A DNA stretch of 64,000 nt from Pseudomonas sp. KUIN-1 (GCF_009176725.1 NZ_AP020337.1:1550001-1614000), one strand, 5' to 3'. Counted from the first letter of the stretch, positions 42,393 through 57,853 are shown. Numbers and translations are program-made. The notes: generated from the letters alone by a model not told the origin.

Positions 42393-43730
42393 ATGACCAC
42401 CCCCTCACGCACCGGTCATGATCTTTCTGTCAGGCTTCTTCAAGTCCTGGCCCCCTGGCGCAATGCGCCTGTCTGGCATGTCGGTTTCTCCGGCGGCCTC
42501 GACTCAACCGTGCTTTTGCATCTTCTGGCTGAACTTGCCAGTCGCGAAACCCTGCCTGCGCTTAACGCCATCCATGTGCACCATGGCCTGCAGCCCGCTG
42601 CCGATGCCTGGCCAGAGCATTGTCAGCAGGTCTGCAGGACGCTCGGGGTGGCATTCGAGTCGGTTCGTGTTCAGGTCGAGCCGGGTGCAAGTATCGAGCA
42701 GGCGGCCCGGCAGGCGCGATACAGCGCGTTCAGCGAGCGGCTGGGTGAGGGCGAGGTGCTGCTGACGGGGCAGCATCGCGATGATCAGGCCGAGACCCTG
42801 TTGTTCCGTCTGCTGCGCGGCGCAGGCGTACGCGGTCTGGCTGCCATGCCCGATCAGCGGGTGCTGGGGCGTGGGCACCTGGTGAGGCCGCTCCTGGATA
42901 TGTCGCGAATGCAGTTGGAGGATTACGCGCATCGGCACGGGCTGAACTGGATCGAAGATCCCAGCAATGACGATCAGCAGTTCTCGCGCAATTTTCTGCG
43001 CAGTCAGGTACTGCCGTTGCTGACCTCCCGATGGCCACAGGCAGCGGCCAGTCTGGCGCGAACCGCACGTCACCTTGGCGAAGCGCAGCAATTGCTGGAC
43101 GAGCTTGCGCTGCAGGATATTGCCCATGCCCAGGCTGCAACGTCGTTCGCTTGGCTTAGCCTGCCGGTATTGAGTCTTGGGCCGATTGCCGCATTGTCAG
43201 CAGCCCGGCAGCGCAATGCACTGCGTCACTGGCTTGCGCCGCTGACGCGCCTGCCGGACACCGATCACTGGGCCGGCTGGGAGGCGTTGCGCGATGCAGC
43301 GCAGGACGCGGGCCCGCTGTGGCGGCTCGCCGATGGAACCCTGCACAGGGCGCAGGGCTGCCTCTGGTGGGTGCCCGCTGGCTGGGAGCCGCTCGGTCAT
43401 CAGACAATGGACTGGTCAGACCCTGGCGCGGCGCTGCTCCTTCCCGGTAATGGCCGCGTGGTTCTGCAAGGCGAGGCGCCGTCGGGGTGTCTGCAAGTCC
43501 GCTATCGGCAGGGCAGTGAAGTGTTACGCCTGGACGGGCGTGGCAGCCGTGACCTCAAGCGCTTGCTCAACGAGCAGGCAGTGCCGGCGTTTCTGCGCGG
43601 CAGATTGCCGCTGCTGTACCTCGATAACGTGCTGCTGGCGGTCGCCAACCTGCCAGGGCTGGACGGTTCGCCCAATGAAAACTGGCGTTTGCGCTGGGTT
43701 GCGCCGACCGGCGACCAAAGTTTGAGCTGA
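42393..43730 (+). CDS. tilS: tRNA(Ile)-lysidine synthase TilS
   Basis: TilS modifies C34 of tRNA-Ile(CAU) to lysidine, so that it reads AUA. The 445-residue protein has the PP-loop SGGLDS near residue 32, HHGLQPAAD, the GQHRDDQAET motif and the C-terminal substrate-binding domains. I chose the ATG at 42393; the frame is open to 42273, but those codons lie in the REP-like hairpins. It may be expressed separately from accA. Confidence 0.95.
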   Translation: MTTPSRTGHDLSVRLLQVLAPWRNAPVWHVGFSGGLDSTVLLHLLAELASRETLPALNAIHVHHGLQPAADAWPEHCQQVCRTLGVAFESVRVQVEPGASIEQAARQARYSAFSERLGEGEVLLTGQHRDDQAETLLFRLLRGAGVRGLAAMPDQRVLGRGHLVRPLLDMSRMQLEDYAHRHGLNWIEDPSNDDQQFSRNFLRSQVLPLLTSRWPQAAASLARTARHLGEAQQLLDELALQDIAHAQAATSFAWLSLPVLSLGPIAALSAARQRNALRHWLAPLTRLPDTDHWAGWEALRDAAQDAGPLWRLADGTLHRAQGCLWWVPAGWEPLGHQTMDWSDPGAALLLPGNGRVVLQGEAPSGCLQVRYRQGSEVLRLDGRGSRDLKRLLNEQAVPAFLRGRLPLLYLDNVLLAVANLPGLDGSPNENWRLRWVAPTGDQSLS

Positions 43731-43972
43731 AAGGCCCTTTCAGGTAGACTACGCTCCCTTCTTGATACAGCTTCTGTCGGCTCTTTTGAAACGACATGAG
43801 TTGCCGGTTACCAACCAGTATTTACTGGGTAATTCTTAAAATGTAGCGCACACCACACTGGCTTCGGCCGGTCGGTTTCAACGCAGCAGTTTCGGGAGTG
43901 CACCGTGAATTTTGTCGGTAATCGGGGGCTTCGGCCTTCCTTCGCTATCCCCGGCGGCTCTGACCGCTTTAA

Positions 43973-46485
<2,513 letters not shown>

Positions 46486-46511
46486 GCAGGGTTCTCCGGT
46501 AAAGTGCCGTT

Positions 46512-46531
46512 CCCCGTCATTCGTGACGGGG
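46512..46531 (+). terminator. CCCCGTCA-TTCG-TGACGGGG hairpin between kdsA and eno
   Basis: A perfect 8-bp stem is closed by a TTCG tetraloop, a very stable RNA hairpin. The U-tract is short (TTGTC), so it is more likely a processing or partial terminator site before the highly expressed eno. Confidence 0.55.
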
Positions 46532-46572
46532 TTGTCACATTCAGGGCTGCCGGTTTTTGCACCTGACTGTGA

Positions 46573-47910
<1,338 letters not shown>

Positions 47911-48008
47911 GCCATAGATGGTAAAAAGACGCAGAGTGCTGCGCGGATTCGGGTTCCCTGACTCGCCTGTGCAGCTCCGATGCTGACGCTCCGCGGTAAT
48001 CTGGAGTG

Positions 48009-48036
48009 ATTGAGCCTGGCTTATGTCAGGCTCAAT
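48009..48036 (+). repeat. 10-bp inverted repeat between eno and ftsB
   Basis: ATTGAGCCTG pairs with CAGGCTCAAT around an 8-base loop. No U-tract follows. It could end eno transcripts by a hairpin-only mechanism or protect their 3' end. ftsB starts 65 bases further on. Confidence 0.5.
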
Positions 48037-48100
48037 GCCCTCAGTCGTTTGTTGTTCACGTTGGCTCTGCTGTCTTTTTTACTGGGTACCTGATATTTCA

Positions 48101-48379
48101 ATGCGCAGTCCTAACTGGTTGTTCCTCGTCCTGCTCCTGTTGCTGGCTGGCTTGCAGTACCGCCTTTGGGTCGGTAACGGAAGCCTCGCGCAAGTGGCCA
48201 GCCTGACTCAGCAGATTGCCGACCAGCACGCTGAAAATCAGGTGCTGCTGGAGCGCAACCGCGTGCTTGATGCCGAGGTCATGGAATTGAAAAAAGGTCT
48301 GGAAACCGTCGAAGAGCGTGCCCGACATGAATTGGGCATGGTCAAGGACGGCGAAACCCTTTACCAGCTCGCGCAATAA
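48101..48379 (+). CDS. ftsB: Cell division protein FtsB
   Basis: FtsB is a bitopic divisome protein that joins FtsL and FtsQ. The 92-residue product has a short cytoplasmic start, one membrane helix (about residues 6-18) and a periplasmic coiled coil (30-70) with the family's ENQVLLERNRVLDAEV region and RARHELGMVK-GE. The ATG at 48101 is chosen; the longer open frame to 48023 lacks family features. ispD follows 13 bases later. Confidence 0.93.
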   Translation: MRSPNWLFLVLLLLLAGLQYRLWVGNGSLAQVASLTQQIADQHAENQVLLERNRVLDAEVMELKKGLETVEERARHELGMVKDGETLYQLAQ

Positions 48380-48392
48380 TCAAGTTGGTGCG

Positions 48393-49103
48393 ATGAAAGA
48401 CTTTCTTCCTGCCTTCTGGGCAGTGATACCTGCAGCGGGCATTGGCGCTCGCATGGCAGCCGACCGTCCCAAGCAATACCTGTCACTGGGCGGCCTGACA
48501 ATTCTGGAACACAGCCTGCTTTGCTTTCTCGATCACCCCCGTCTCAAGGGGTTGGTGATCAGTCTGGCTGTGGACGACCCTTACTGGGCGGCATTGCCCT
48601 GCGCGCATGACACTCGCATCCAGCGCGTGGACGGCGGCAGCGAGCGCTCAGGCTCGGTGCTCAACGCGCTTCTGCACCTGCATGCGCAGGGCGCCAGCGA
48701 CAATGACTGGGTGCTGGTCCATGACGCTGCGCGTCCGAATCTGGCGCGCAGTGATCTGGATAATCTGCTCGGCGAGCTGGCCGATGATCCTGTCGGCGGC
48801 CTGCTGGCCGTGCCGGCCCGCGATACGCTCAAGCGTGCCGACAGCAGCGGTCGCGTGCTTGAGACTGTGGATCGCAGCCTGGTCTGGCAAGCGTTCACGC
48901 CGCAGATGTTTCGTCTTGGGGCCCTGCATCGCGCCCTGGCGGACAGCCTGGTCTCCAACGTCAGCATCACCGATGAGGCATCGGCCATCGAGTGGGCAGG
49001 GCAGTCGCCCCGCCTGATCGAGGGGCGCTCGGATAACATCAAGGTCACTCGCCCCGAGGACCTGGAATGGCTACGTCAGCGCCGCAGCGAGTTCGGGCGC
49101 TAG
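48393..49103 (+). CDS. ispD: MEP cytidylyltransferase IspD
   Basis: IspD joins CTP to methylerythritol 4-phosphate in isoprenoid synthesis. The 236-residue protein has the AVIPAAGIGARMAADRPKQY nucleotide loop, VHDAARP and the C-terminal NIKVTRPEDL. In many bacteria ispF follows directly; here three genes of formaldehyde metabolism separate them. Confidence 0.95.
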   Translation: MKDFLPAFWAVIPAAGIGARMAADRPKQYLSLGGLTILEHSLLCFLDHPRLKGLVISLAVDDPYWAALPCAHDTRIQRVDGGSERSGSVLNALLHLHAQGASDNDWVLVHDAARPNLARSDLDNLLGELADDPVGGLLAVPARDTLKRADSSGRVLETVDRSLVWQAFTPQMFRLGALHRALADSLVSNVSITDEASAIEWAGQSPRLIEGRSDNIKVTRPEDLEWLRQRRSEFGR

Positions 49104-49110
49104 GTTTTCG

Positions 49111-50007
49111 CTATTGGCGATATTCATCCCGCATCGCCAACCCTTCCTTAAGATAATCCACCAGCTTGCGCACCTTGGGTGACAGGTGCCTTTGCTGCGG
49201 ATACAGCGCCCACACGGCGGTGTTGGGCGGTTGATGTGCCTCCAGCAACGACACCAGCGTGCCGTCGTTGAGGTGTTTCTGCACGTAGTAATCCGGCAAC
49301 TGGCATAAGCCGACCCCGTGCAGCGCGGCATCCAGCACTGCCTGGCCGCTGTTACAGCGCCAGTTGCCTTGCACGCGCTGGGAGAATTCACGCCCGTTCT
49401 GCTGAAGCTGCCAGGTGTCGCTGCCACCGATCAGGCAATTGTGGCGATTCAGTTCTGAAAGGCTGTGCGGCCGGCCGTAACGCTGGATGTAGGACGGCGA
49501 AGCGCACAGGTACATCTGCCGTGGCGCGAGGCGGGTTGCGACCAGACGCGAATCCTGCAGCCGACCCAGACGAATCGCCAGGTCCATGCCTTCATGAACC
49601 AGATCCAGCGTGTCGTTGCTCAGCTCGATATCGACCCGCAGGTGTGGGTACACATCCATGAAACGCGTGACCAGCGGCGTGATGAAGCGCTCCCCGTACG
49701 CCACGGCGCAGGTCATGCGCAACAACCCCTTCGGTTCGCTGGCCAGATCGCCCACGGCGCGCAGTGCTTCTTCACGGCCGTCCTGCAGGCGCTGGCAGTG
49801 ATGCAGAAAGGTCTGCCCGGCTTCGGTGAGTGCGACCTTGCGTGTACTGCGGTAGAGCAGACGGGTCTGCAGGCGTTCTTCAAGACGCACGATCTGACGG
49901 CTGACGTGCGACGAGGAGACCCCGAGCCGCTGAGCCGCCGCCGTGAACTGCCCGCATTCCGCAACAGCAACGAACTCATCCAGACCTTCCCAGCGATTGG
50001 TGTACAT
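49111..50007 (-). CDS. gfnR: LysR-type regulator, likely of frmA-fghA (GfnR-like)
   Basis: The 298-residue protein has the LysR winged helix at the N-terminus (FTAAAQRLGVSSSHVSRQI, about residues 20-40) and a periplasmic-binding-like effector domain from about 90. It is transcribed away from frmA, with 104 bases between start codons that would hold the shared operator. P. aeruginosa has a regulator in the same place between ispD and the formaldehyde dehydrogenase gene, named GfnR for control of glutathione-dependent formaldehyde neutralisation. The symbol rests on this synteny and is not proven here. Confidence 0.8.
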   Translation of the reverse strand: MYTNRWEGLDEFVAVAECGQFTAAAQRLGVSSSHVSRQIVRLEERLQTRLLYRSTRKVALTEAGQTFLHHCQRLQDGREEALRAVGDLASEPKGLLRMTCAVAYGERFITPLVTRFMDVYPHLRVDIELSNDTLDLVHEGMDLAIRLGRLQDSRLVATRLAPRQMYLCASPSYIQRYGRPHSLSELNRHNCLIGGSDTWQLQQNGREFSQRVQGNWRCNSGQAVLDAALHGVGLCQLPDYYVQKHLNDGTLVSLLEAHQPPNTAVWALYPQQRHLSPKVRKLVDYLKEGLAMRDEYRQ

Positions 50008-50030
50008 CGATTATCCCTGTACAGCATTAA

Positions 50031-51224
<1,194 letters not shown>

Positions 51225-51227
51225 GGA

Positions 51228-51312
51228 GCAGCGGCAAGCTGTCAGCTCCAAGCGGCAAGCACGAAGGTCTCTTACCTGCTTGTAGCTTGCGGCTTATAGC
51301 TTGCAACTGGAG
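51228..51312 (+). repeat. Imperfect inverted repeat between frmA and fghA
   Basis: A left arm rich in GCGGCAAGCT/AAGCGGCAAGC and a right arm rich in GCTTGTAGCTTGCGGCTTATAGCTTGC can pair over about 30 bases with mismatches. Elements of this composition are scattered through P. syringae genomes and act as REP-like hairpins. It may lower fghA expression relative to frmA. Confidence 0.6.
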
Positions 51313-51320
51313 GACATCAC

Positions 51321-52166
51321 ATGCCTTTGGAAAATATTTCCTGTCAAAAGAGTTTCGGCGGCTGGCACAAGCGCTACAAGCACCACTCCCAGGTGCTGGG
51401 CTGCGACATGGTGTTTGCCGTCTATCTGCCACCGCAGGCGGAGCAGGGCGGCAAGCTGCCGGTGTTGTACTGGCTGTCCGGCCTGACCTGTACGGATGAA
51501 AATTTCATGCAGAAAGCCGCCGCCCATCGACTGGCGGCCGAGTTGGGCATCATCATCGTGGCGCCTGATACCAGTCCGCGTGGTGCCGACGTGGCAGATG
51601 ATCCTGACGGCGCCTGGGACTTCGGTCAAGGCGCGGGCTTCTACCTCAACGCTACCGAGCAGCCTTATGCACGGCATTACCAAATGCATGATTACGTGGT
51701 CAAGGAGCTGCCGGCGCTGATCGAGGGGCATTTTCCGGCGTCACAGGTGCGCAGTATCAGCGGGCACTCGATGGGCGGTCACGGCGCGCTGGTCTGCGCA
51801 TTGCGTAATCCGGGTCGCTATCGGTCGGTGTCGGCGTTCTCGCCGATCAGTAATCCGATCGATTGCCCATGGGGGCAAAAGGCATTCTCGCGTTATCTGG
51901 GCGAAGACCGTTCCCGCTGGCGCGAATGGGATGCCAGCGTGCTGATTGCGCAGGCGTCCGAAAAGCTGCCGACGCTGGTCGATCAGGGCGATCGTGACGA
52001 TTTTCTGGTCAACCAGCTCAAACCCGAGGTGCTGGTTCAGGCGGCCAAGGCTGCGGACTATCCGCTGACCCTGCGCATGCAGCCAGGCTACGACCACAGC
52101 TATTTCTTCATCGCCAGCTTCATTGAGGACCATCTCAGGCATCACGCTGCAGCCTTGAACAGCTAA
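51321..52166 (+). CDS. fghA: S-formylglutathione hydrolase
   Basis: FghA hydrolyses S-formylglutathione to formate and glutathione, completing formaldehyde oxidation. The 281-residue alpha/beta hydrolase has the nucleophile serine in [11 protein letters not shown] (about residue 149), the oxyanion [11 protein letters not shown] region, and acid and histidine residues in DQGDRDDFL and GYDHSYFF. The start is close to the repeat element. It is followed by a strong terminator. Confidence 0.95.
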   Translation: MPLENISCQKSFGGWHKRYKHHSQVLGCDMVFAVYLPPQAEQGGKLPVLYWLSGLTCTDENFMQKAAAHRLAAELGIIIVAPDTSPRGADVADDPDGAWDFGQGAGFYLNATEQPYARHYQMHDYVVKELPALIEGHFPASQVRSISGHSMGGHGALVCALRNPGRYRSVSAFSPISNPIDCPWGQKAFSRYLGEDRSRWREWDASVLIAQASEKLPTLVDQGDRDDFLVNQLKPEVLVQAAKAADYPLTLRMQPGYDHSYFFIASFIEDHLRHHAAALNS

Positions 52167-52182
52167 CGCGCGCCAAAGCAGG

Positions 52183-52188
52183 TAGAAT
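52183..52188 (+). promoter_or_regulatory. Candidate -10 element for ispF
   Basis: TAGAAT lies 31 bases before the ispF ATG, inside the gap after fghA. A start about 7 bases later would begin within the hairpin described next. The -35 is weak. Confidence 0.4.
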
Positions 52189-52190
52189 CA

Positions 52191-52219
52191 CGCCCTGACT
52201 TTTTTCAGGGCGTTTTTTT
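52191..52219 (+). terminator. fghA terminator whose U-tract abuts the ispF start codon
   Basis: CGCCCTGA pairs with TCAGGGCG (8 bp, 6-base loop), followed by seven T residues. The next three bases are the ispF ATG at 52220. This is a textbook intrinsic terminator for fghA. The AGGG in its 3' arm is the only Shine-Dalgarno-like sequence available to ispF. Confidence 0.85.
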
Positions 52220-52693
52220 ATGCGTATTGGCCATGGCTATGATGTGCACCGTTTCGCTGAAGGCGACTTCATTACCTTGGGCGGCGTGCGGATTGCACAC
52301 GGGTTCGGCCTGCTGGCCCATTCCGATGGCGATGTCCTGCTGCATGCCTTGAGCGACGCGCTTCTGGGCGCCGCAGCGCTGGGCGATATCGGCAAGCATT
52401 TTCCCGACACCGATCCGCAGTTCAAGGGCGCCGACAGCCGCGTGCTGCTGCGTCATGTCCTCACGCTGATCCACGGCAAAGGCTGGAAGGTCGGTAATGT
52501 CGACGCCACCATCGTCGCTCAGGCACCAAAAATGGCACCGCATATCGATGCCATGCGGGCATTGATCGCTGAAGATCTTCAGGTTGAGCCGGACCAGGTC
52601 AACGTCAAGGCCACAACGACCGAAAAGCTTGGCTTTACCGGGCGTGAAGAAGGCATCGCGGTGCATGCCGTTGCGTTGTTGCTGCGCGCATGA
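52220..52693 (+). CDS. ispF: 2-C-methyl-D-erythritol 2,4-cyclodiphosphate synthase IspF
   Basis: IspF cyclises CDP-ME 2-phosphate to MEcPP in the MEP pathway. The 157-residue trimeric protein has the zinc-binding GHGYDVHRF start, the [17 protein letters not shown] core and the [14 protein letters not shown] segment. The start is unambiguous but lies right after a terminator U-tract. The stop overlaps the truD start as ATGA. Confidence 0.96.
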   Translation: MRIGHGYDVHRFAEGDFITLGGVRIAHGFGLLAHSDGDVLLHALSDALLGAAALGDIGKHFPDTDPQFKGADSRVLLRHVLTLIHGKGWKVGNVDATIVAQAPKMAPHIDAMRALIAEDLQVEPDQVNVKATTTEKLGFTGREEGIAVHAVALLLRA

Positions 52694-53735
52694 ACGAACT
52701 TGAACTGCTGGGCCCGCGAGCTTACGGCGAGGCACTGGGGCGTGCAGTCCTCAAGGCGACTGCCGAAGACTTTCAGGTCGACGAAGTGCTGGACATTCCG
52801 CTTTCCGGGGATGGCGAGCACTTGTGGCTATGGGTCGAGAAGCGCGGTCTGAACACGGAAGAGGCGGCACGTCGGCTGGCCAGGGCTGCGGGCGTTCAGC
52901 TGCGCACAGTCAGCTACGCCGGGCTCAAGGATCGCCAGGCACTGACCCGCCAGTGGTTCAGCATTCAACTGCCGGGCAAGGCCGATCCTGACCTGTCCGC
53001 GGCGCAGGACGACACGCTGCAGATTCTCAAGAGCGGCCGCCACAAACGCAAGCTGCAGCGCGGCGCCCATGCGGCCAATGGCTTCACACTGCGTCTGACC
53101 CAGCTGGATGCAGACAAGGACGCCTTGAATCAGCGTCTTGAAACCATCGCCCGGCAGGGCATCCCCAATTATTTCGGCGCGCAGCGTTTCGGTTATCAGG
53201 GCGGAAATCTTGGCGAGGCACGCGATTACGCCGCCCGCAAGGCGCTGCCTGAGCAACGCGCGGTGCGTTCGCGACTGTTGTCCACGGCGCGCAGTTACCT
53301 GTTCAATCGGGTGTTGGCCGCCCGGGTTGCCGATGGCAACTGGCAGAAGGCTCAGGTCGGTGATTTGCTCGCGTTCACCGACAGCCGCAGCTTTTTTCCG
53401 GCCGGGGTGGATGAATGCAGTGATCCTCGTCTGGCGATCCTCGACCTTCACCCCACCGGACCACAGTGGGGTGAAGGCCCTTCGCCAGCTGGCGGTGCGA
53501 CGGCAGCGCTGGAAAATACCGTTGCCGATGACGAATCTGTGTTGCGTGACTGGCTGGTCAGAGCGGGCATGGAGCACGAACGTCGCATCCTGCGACTGCC
53601 CATTGGGCGGCTGACGTGGCATTATCCCGAGTCTGACATTCTGCAACTGGAATTCGTCCTTCCGCCCGGATGCTTTGCTACCGTTTTGGTACGCGAACTC
53701 ATCGATCTGGTGCCGGTTGGGCAGACGGACAGCTC

Positions 53736-53748
<13 letters not shown>
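52690..53748 (+). CDS. truD: tRNA pseudouridine(13) synthase TruD
   Basis: TruD makes pseudouridine 13 in tRNA-Glu and a few others. The 352-residue protein has the catalytic aspartate in [13 protein letters not shown] (near residue 80), the NYFGAQRFG motif and the TRUD insertion domain. Its last 13 bases overlap the surE start, and its own start overlaps ispF. Confidence 0.95.
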
Positions 53749-55162
<1,414 letters not shown>

Positions 55163-55370
55163 AGATTGTCTGCGGTAAACAATGAATTCTGGCGTCAGTC
55201 ATCGGTCTACAGCGCGCGGCCCGGAATCTTGAATGGCCTGATGGCATCATTTCCACGCAGCTGATTGATACTTAACAGCGTTTTTCAGCGGCTTATCACT
55301 GGCTGCCCGTTGCTATTACGACACAATAGGCATCTTTTTTGAATTCAGTCACCAGTAAAGGGAGTGGCGG

Positions 55371-56237
55371 GTGAGTCTCACAGTCATTCAGCAGCTCAGG
55401 TCTTCAAGAAGTTATCAGCGTCTGGTGATTGGCATTGCTCTCAGTGTCCTTTTGGTCGGCTGCTCCAGCTCGCCTTCAGGCGGCGTTCGCGTGGTCGATC
55501 GCAACGGCAATGCAGTCGCCCAGCGCCCGACGGTGACCACCGGCCAGTATGTGGTCAGGCGCGGTGACACACTTTTTTCCATTGCATTTCGTTACGGCTG
55601 GGACTGGAAGGCGCTGGCTGCCCGTAACCAGATCCCGGAGCCGTTTACCATCAAGCCCGGTCAGACAATTCGCTTTGACGGACGCTCCTCTTCAACGCCG
55701 AACGTGGTTTCAACGTCCGGCGCGGGGCGTCCGGTGACGTCTACATCGACCAGTACCGGCAGTTCCGGATCCGTCAAAACCACGGTCATGTCCAAACCCG
55801 TTGCGGTTGTACCTGTGGTTATACCTCCGTCGGCGACCACCGGGACAGGCCCGGCCGGCAAGTCTCCGACGGGTTGGACCTGGCCTTCGAGTGGCATTTT
55901 GATAGGAAAATTTTCCTCAAACGGCAGTTTGAATAAAGGAATTGATATCGCTGGTGATTTGGGACAGCCTGTTTTGGCAGCGTCTGATGGTTCAGTTGTT
56001 TACGCCGGAAGTGGATTACGGGGCTACGGCGAATTGATCATCATCAAACACAGCGATACCTACGTCAGTGCCTACGGTCATAACCGCAGGCTTTTGGTAC
56101 GGGAAGGACAACAGGTCAAGGCAGGGCAGACGATTGCCGAAATGGGGTCAACAGGAACTGACCGGGTGAAACTGCATTTTGAGATTCGCCGCCAAGGGAA
56201 ACCTGTAGATCCGTTAGGATTCTTGCCACGTCGTTGA
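55371..56237 (+). CDS. nlpD: NlpD-type lipoprotein with LysM and degenerate LytM domains
   Basis: The 288-residue protein starts with GTG. It has a lipoprotein signal with lipobox LLVGC (C about residue 27), a LysM domain (about 58-101, YVVRRGDTLFSIA) that binds peptidoglycan, a serine/threonine linker, and a C-terminal M23/LytM domain. The first zinc ligand is replaced (NKGID instead of HKGID). It therefore should act, like E. coli NlpD, as an activator of amidase AmiC at the septum and not as an enzyme. The rpoS promoter usually lies inside this gene. Confidence 0.93.
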   Translation: MSLTVIQQLRSSRSYQRLVIGIALSVLLVGCSSSPSGGVRVVDRNGNAVAQRPTVTTGQYVVRRGDTLFSIAFRYGWDWKALAARNQIPEPFTIKPGQTIRFDGRSSSTPNVVSTSGAGRPVTSTSTSTGSSGSVKTTVMSKPVAVVPVVIPPSATTGTGPAGKSPTGWTWPSSGILIGKFSSNGSLNKGIDIAGDLGQPVLAASDGSVVYAGSGLRGYGELIIIKHSDTYVSAYGHNRRLLVREGQQVKAGQTIAEMGSTGTDRVKLHFEIRRQGKPVDPLGFLPRR

Positions 56238-56340
56238 TAGTTGTCAGCCTGTTCCTGGCGTAGTAGGAACAGGCTCAAGCGTTGCCATGGAACCAGGCGA
56301 TGCTGGAGCTTGAGGTCGAACTCACCAAAGGACTAAAACA

Positions 56341-57348
56341 ATGGCTCTTGGCAACGAAGCGCCGGAGTTTGACATCGATGATGAAGTGCTCCTTATGGAA
56401 GCCGGCATTGTCCTGAAGGAAGCGTCAAACGAGAAGCAGCCAGCCGCTGTCTCGGGACGTACCAAGGTCAAGCATTCAACATCGCTCAAACAACACAAGT
56501 ACATTGACTACACGCGGGCGCTCGATGCTACCCAGCTGTACCTCAATGAGATCGGTTTTTCTCCTCTATTGTCCCCGGAAGAAGAAGTTCATTTTGCGCG
56601 TCTGTCGCAAAGTGGAGATCCGGCCGGGCGCAAACGCATGATTGAAAGCAATCTGCGGCTGGTAGTGAAAATTGCCAGACGCTATGTCAATCGTGGGCTT
56701 TCATTGCTTGATCTGATCGAGGAGGGCAACCTGGGGTTGATCCGGGCGGTTGAGAAGTTCGACCCAGAGCGCGGCTTTCGTTTTTCGACCTACGCCACCT
56801 GGTGGATTCGTCAGACCATTGAACGCGCGATCATGAATCAGACGCGGACCATCCGGCTGCCGATTCATGTGGTCAAGGAGCTGAACGTTTATCTGCGTGC
56901 GGCCAGAGAGCTGACCCAGAAGCTGGATCACGAGCCCTCTCCTGAAGAGATCGCCAACCTGCTGGAAAAACCGGTAGGCGAGGTCAAGCGCATGCTGGGC
57001 CTGAACGAGCGTGTTTCGTCGGTGGACGTTTCGCTGGGGCCGGATTCGGACAAGACACTGCTCGATACCTTGACCGACGACCGTCCGACAGACCCCTGCG
57101 AGCTGCTGCAGGACGACGATCTTTCACAGAGCATCGATCAATGGCTGTCTGAACTGACCGAGAAGCAGCGCGAGGTTGTGATTCGTCGCTTTGGCTTGCG
57201 CGGGCATGAAAGCAGCACACTTGAAGATGTTGGGCTTGAGATTGGTCTGACGCGTGAGCGTGTAAGGCAGATTCAGGTCGAAGGACTCAAGCGTCTGCGC
57301 GAGATCCTTGAGAAAAACGGTCTGTCCAGCGAGTCGCTCTTCCAGTAA
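56341..57348 (+). CDS. rpoS: Stationary-phase sigma factor RpoS
   Basis: RpoS directs RNA polymerase to general-stress and stationary-phase promoters. The 335-residue protein has the acidic N-terminal region, region 1.2 ([14 protein letters not shown]), region 2 ([19 protein letters not shown], then [17 protein letters not shown]) for -10 recognition, region 3, and the region 4 helix-turn-helix ([19 protein letters not shown]). AAAGGA is 9 bases before the ATG. It is followed by a terminator and by rsmZ, whose RNA affects the same stress physiology. Confidence 0.98.
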   Translation: MALGNEAPEFDIDDEVLLMEAGIVLKEASNEKQPAAVSGRTKVKHSTSLKQHKYIDYTRALDATQLYLNEIGFSPLLSPEEEVHFARLSQSGDPAGRKRMIESNLRLVVKIARRYVNRGLSLLDLIEEGNLGLIRAVEKFDPERGFRFSTYATWWIRQTIERAIMNQTRTIRLPIHVVKELNVYLRAARELTQKLDHEPSPEEIANLLEKPVGEVKRMLGLNERVSSVDVSLGPDSDKTLLDTLTDDRPTDPCELLQDDDLSQSIDQWLSELTEKQREVVIRRFGLRGHESSTLEDVGLEIGLTRERVRQIQVEGLKRLREILEKNGLSSESLFQ

Positions 57349-57373
57349 TCCCCCCTCCGTAGCCACCATCCAG

Positions 57374-57408
57374 GGCCGATATAACACTGTGTGTATATCG
57401 GCCTTTTT
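57374..57408 (+). terminator. rpoS terminator
   Basis: GGCCGATATA pairs perfectly with TATATCGGCC around a 10-base loop, followed by five T residues. It lies 26 bases after the rpoS stop. Confidence 0.88.
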
Positions 57409-57507
57409 ATATGTCTTCCGTCATTCCAATGTTGCTGCGCGTGCTGCCAGCAGACGCTGCTCTGCCTGGTCGATAACTACGTGCCTGTACTTATAAGTTT
57501 CAAAGCC

Positions 57508-57541
57508 TGTAAGTCATTGCGTACGCTTGCTGTAAGTCATT
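57508..57541 (+). promoter_or_regulatory. Putative GacA-type upstream element of rsmZ (doubled TGTAAGTCATT)
   Basis: TGTAAGTCATT occurs at 57508 and again at 57531, exactly 23 bases apart. The first is followed by CGTACG, giving TGTAAG-N6-CGTACG, a partial match to the GacA box TGTAAG-N6-CTTACA. It lies about 180 bases before the rsmZ start, where GacA sites sit in other pseudomonads. The rest of the roughly 290-base gap between the rpoS terminator and rsmZ shows no gene and is AT-richer than the surroundings. Confidence 0.6.
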
Positions 57542-57685
57542 CAGTTAAGCAGAGTGAGGCTTGTCGCCAACTCGCCTGTTTTTCCATTGCAAGGCTTTGT
57601 TTTAGAAGAGGTTCTAATTTTGAAAGGCGATCTTCCAGGAAATATTCTGGAGCGTTTCGGGTGTTGCTCTCCAGGGTTAAATCTC

Positions 57686-57691
57686 TAATAT
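57686..57691 (+). promoter_or_regulatory. rsmZ: rsmZ promoter -10
   Basis: TAATAT sits 7 bases before the predicted rsmZ 5' end. The -35 region is not consensus, as expected for an activator-dependent promoter. Confidence 0.6.
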
Positions 57692-57698
57692 CGAAGCT

Positions 57699-57829
57699 GT
57701 GCCAACGGACAGGCACAGGCCATCAAGGATGAAGGCCGGGATATCGCGGGATGCGATTCATCAGGATGATGACTAGGGAATACAGGGATCAAGGAAAAAT
57801 GTGGGCGGGTCATACCGCCCCTTTTTTTA
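57699..57829 (+). ncRNA. rsmZ: RsmZ, RsmA/CsrA-sequestering small RNA
   Basis: About 130 nt, predicted to start near TGTGCC and end in a terminator (GGGCGG/CCGCCC stem at 57803-57820, then seven T residues). It contains eight GGA motifs, at about 57707, 57729, 57740, 57749, 57763, 57777, 57786 and 57792, several in hairpin loops such as GCGGGATGC and CATCAGGATGATG. RsmZ binds and removes the translational repressor RsmA, relieving GacS/GacA targets. Sequence and place between rpoS and fdxA match RsmZ in other pseudomonads. The exact 5' end is inferred. Confidence 0.92.
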
Positions 57830-57853
57830 TCTGCAGAAAATCGTCTTCAACAA

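Noticed and set aside
55371..56237. Possible active M23 endopeptidase in nlpD
   Set aside because: The first zinc ligand histidine is replaced by asparagine, as in E. coli NlpD, so it is an amidase activator and not an odd mutation.
57391..57732. 113-codon plus-strand frame between rpoS and rsmZ
   Set aside because: It spans the rpoS terminator tail, the upstream element and the rsmZ 5' end, has no ribosome-binding site, and the region is explained by rsmZ regulation.
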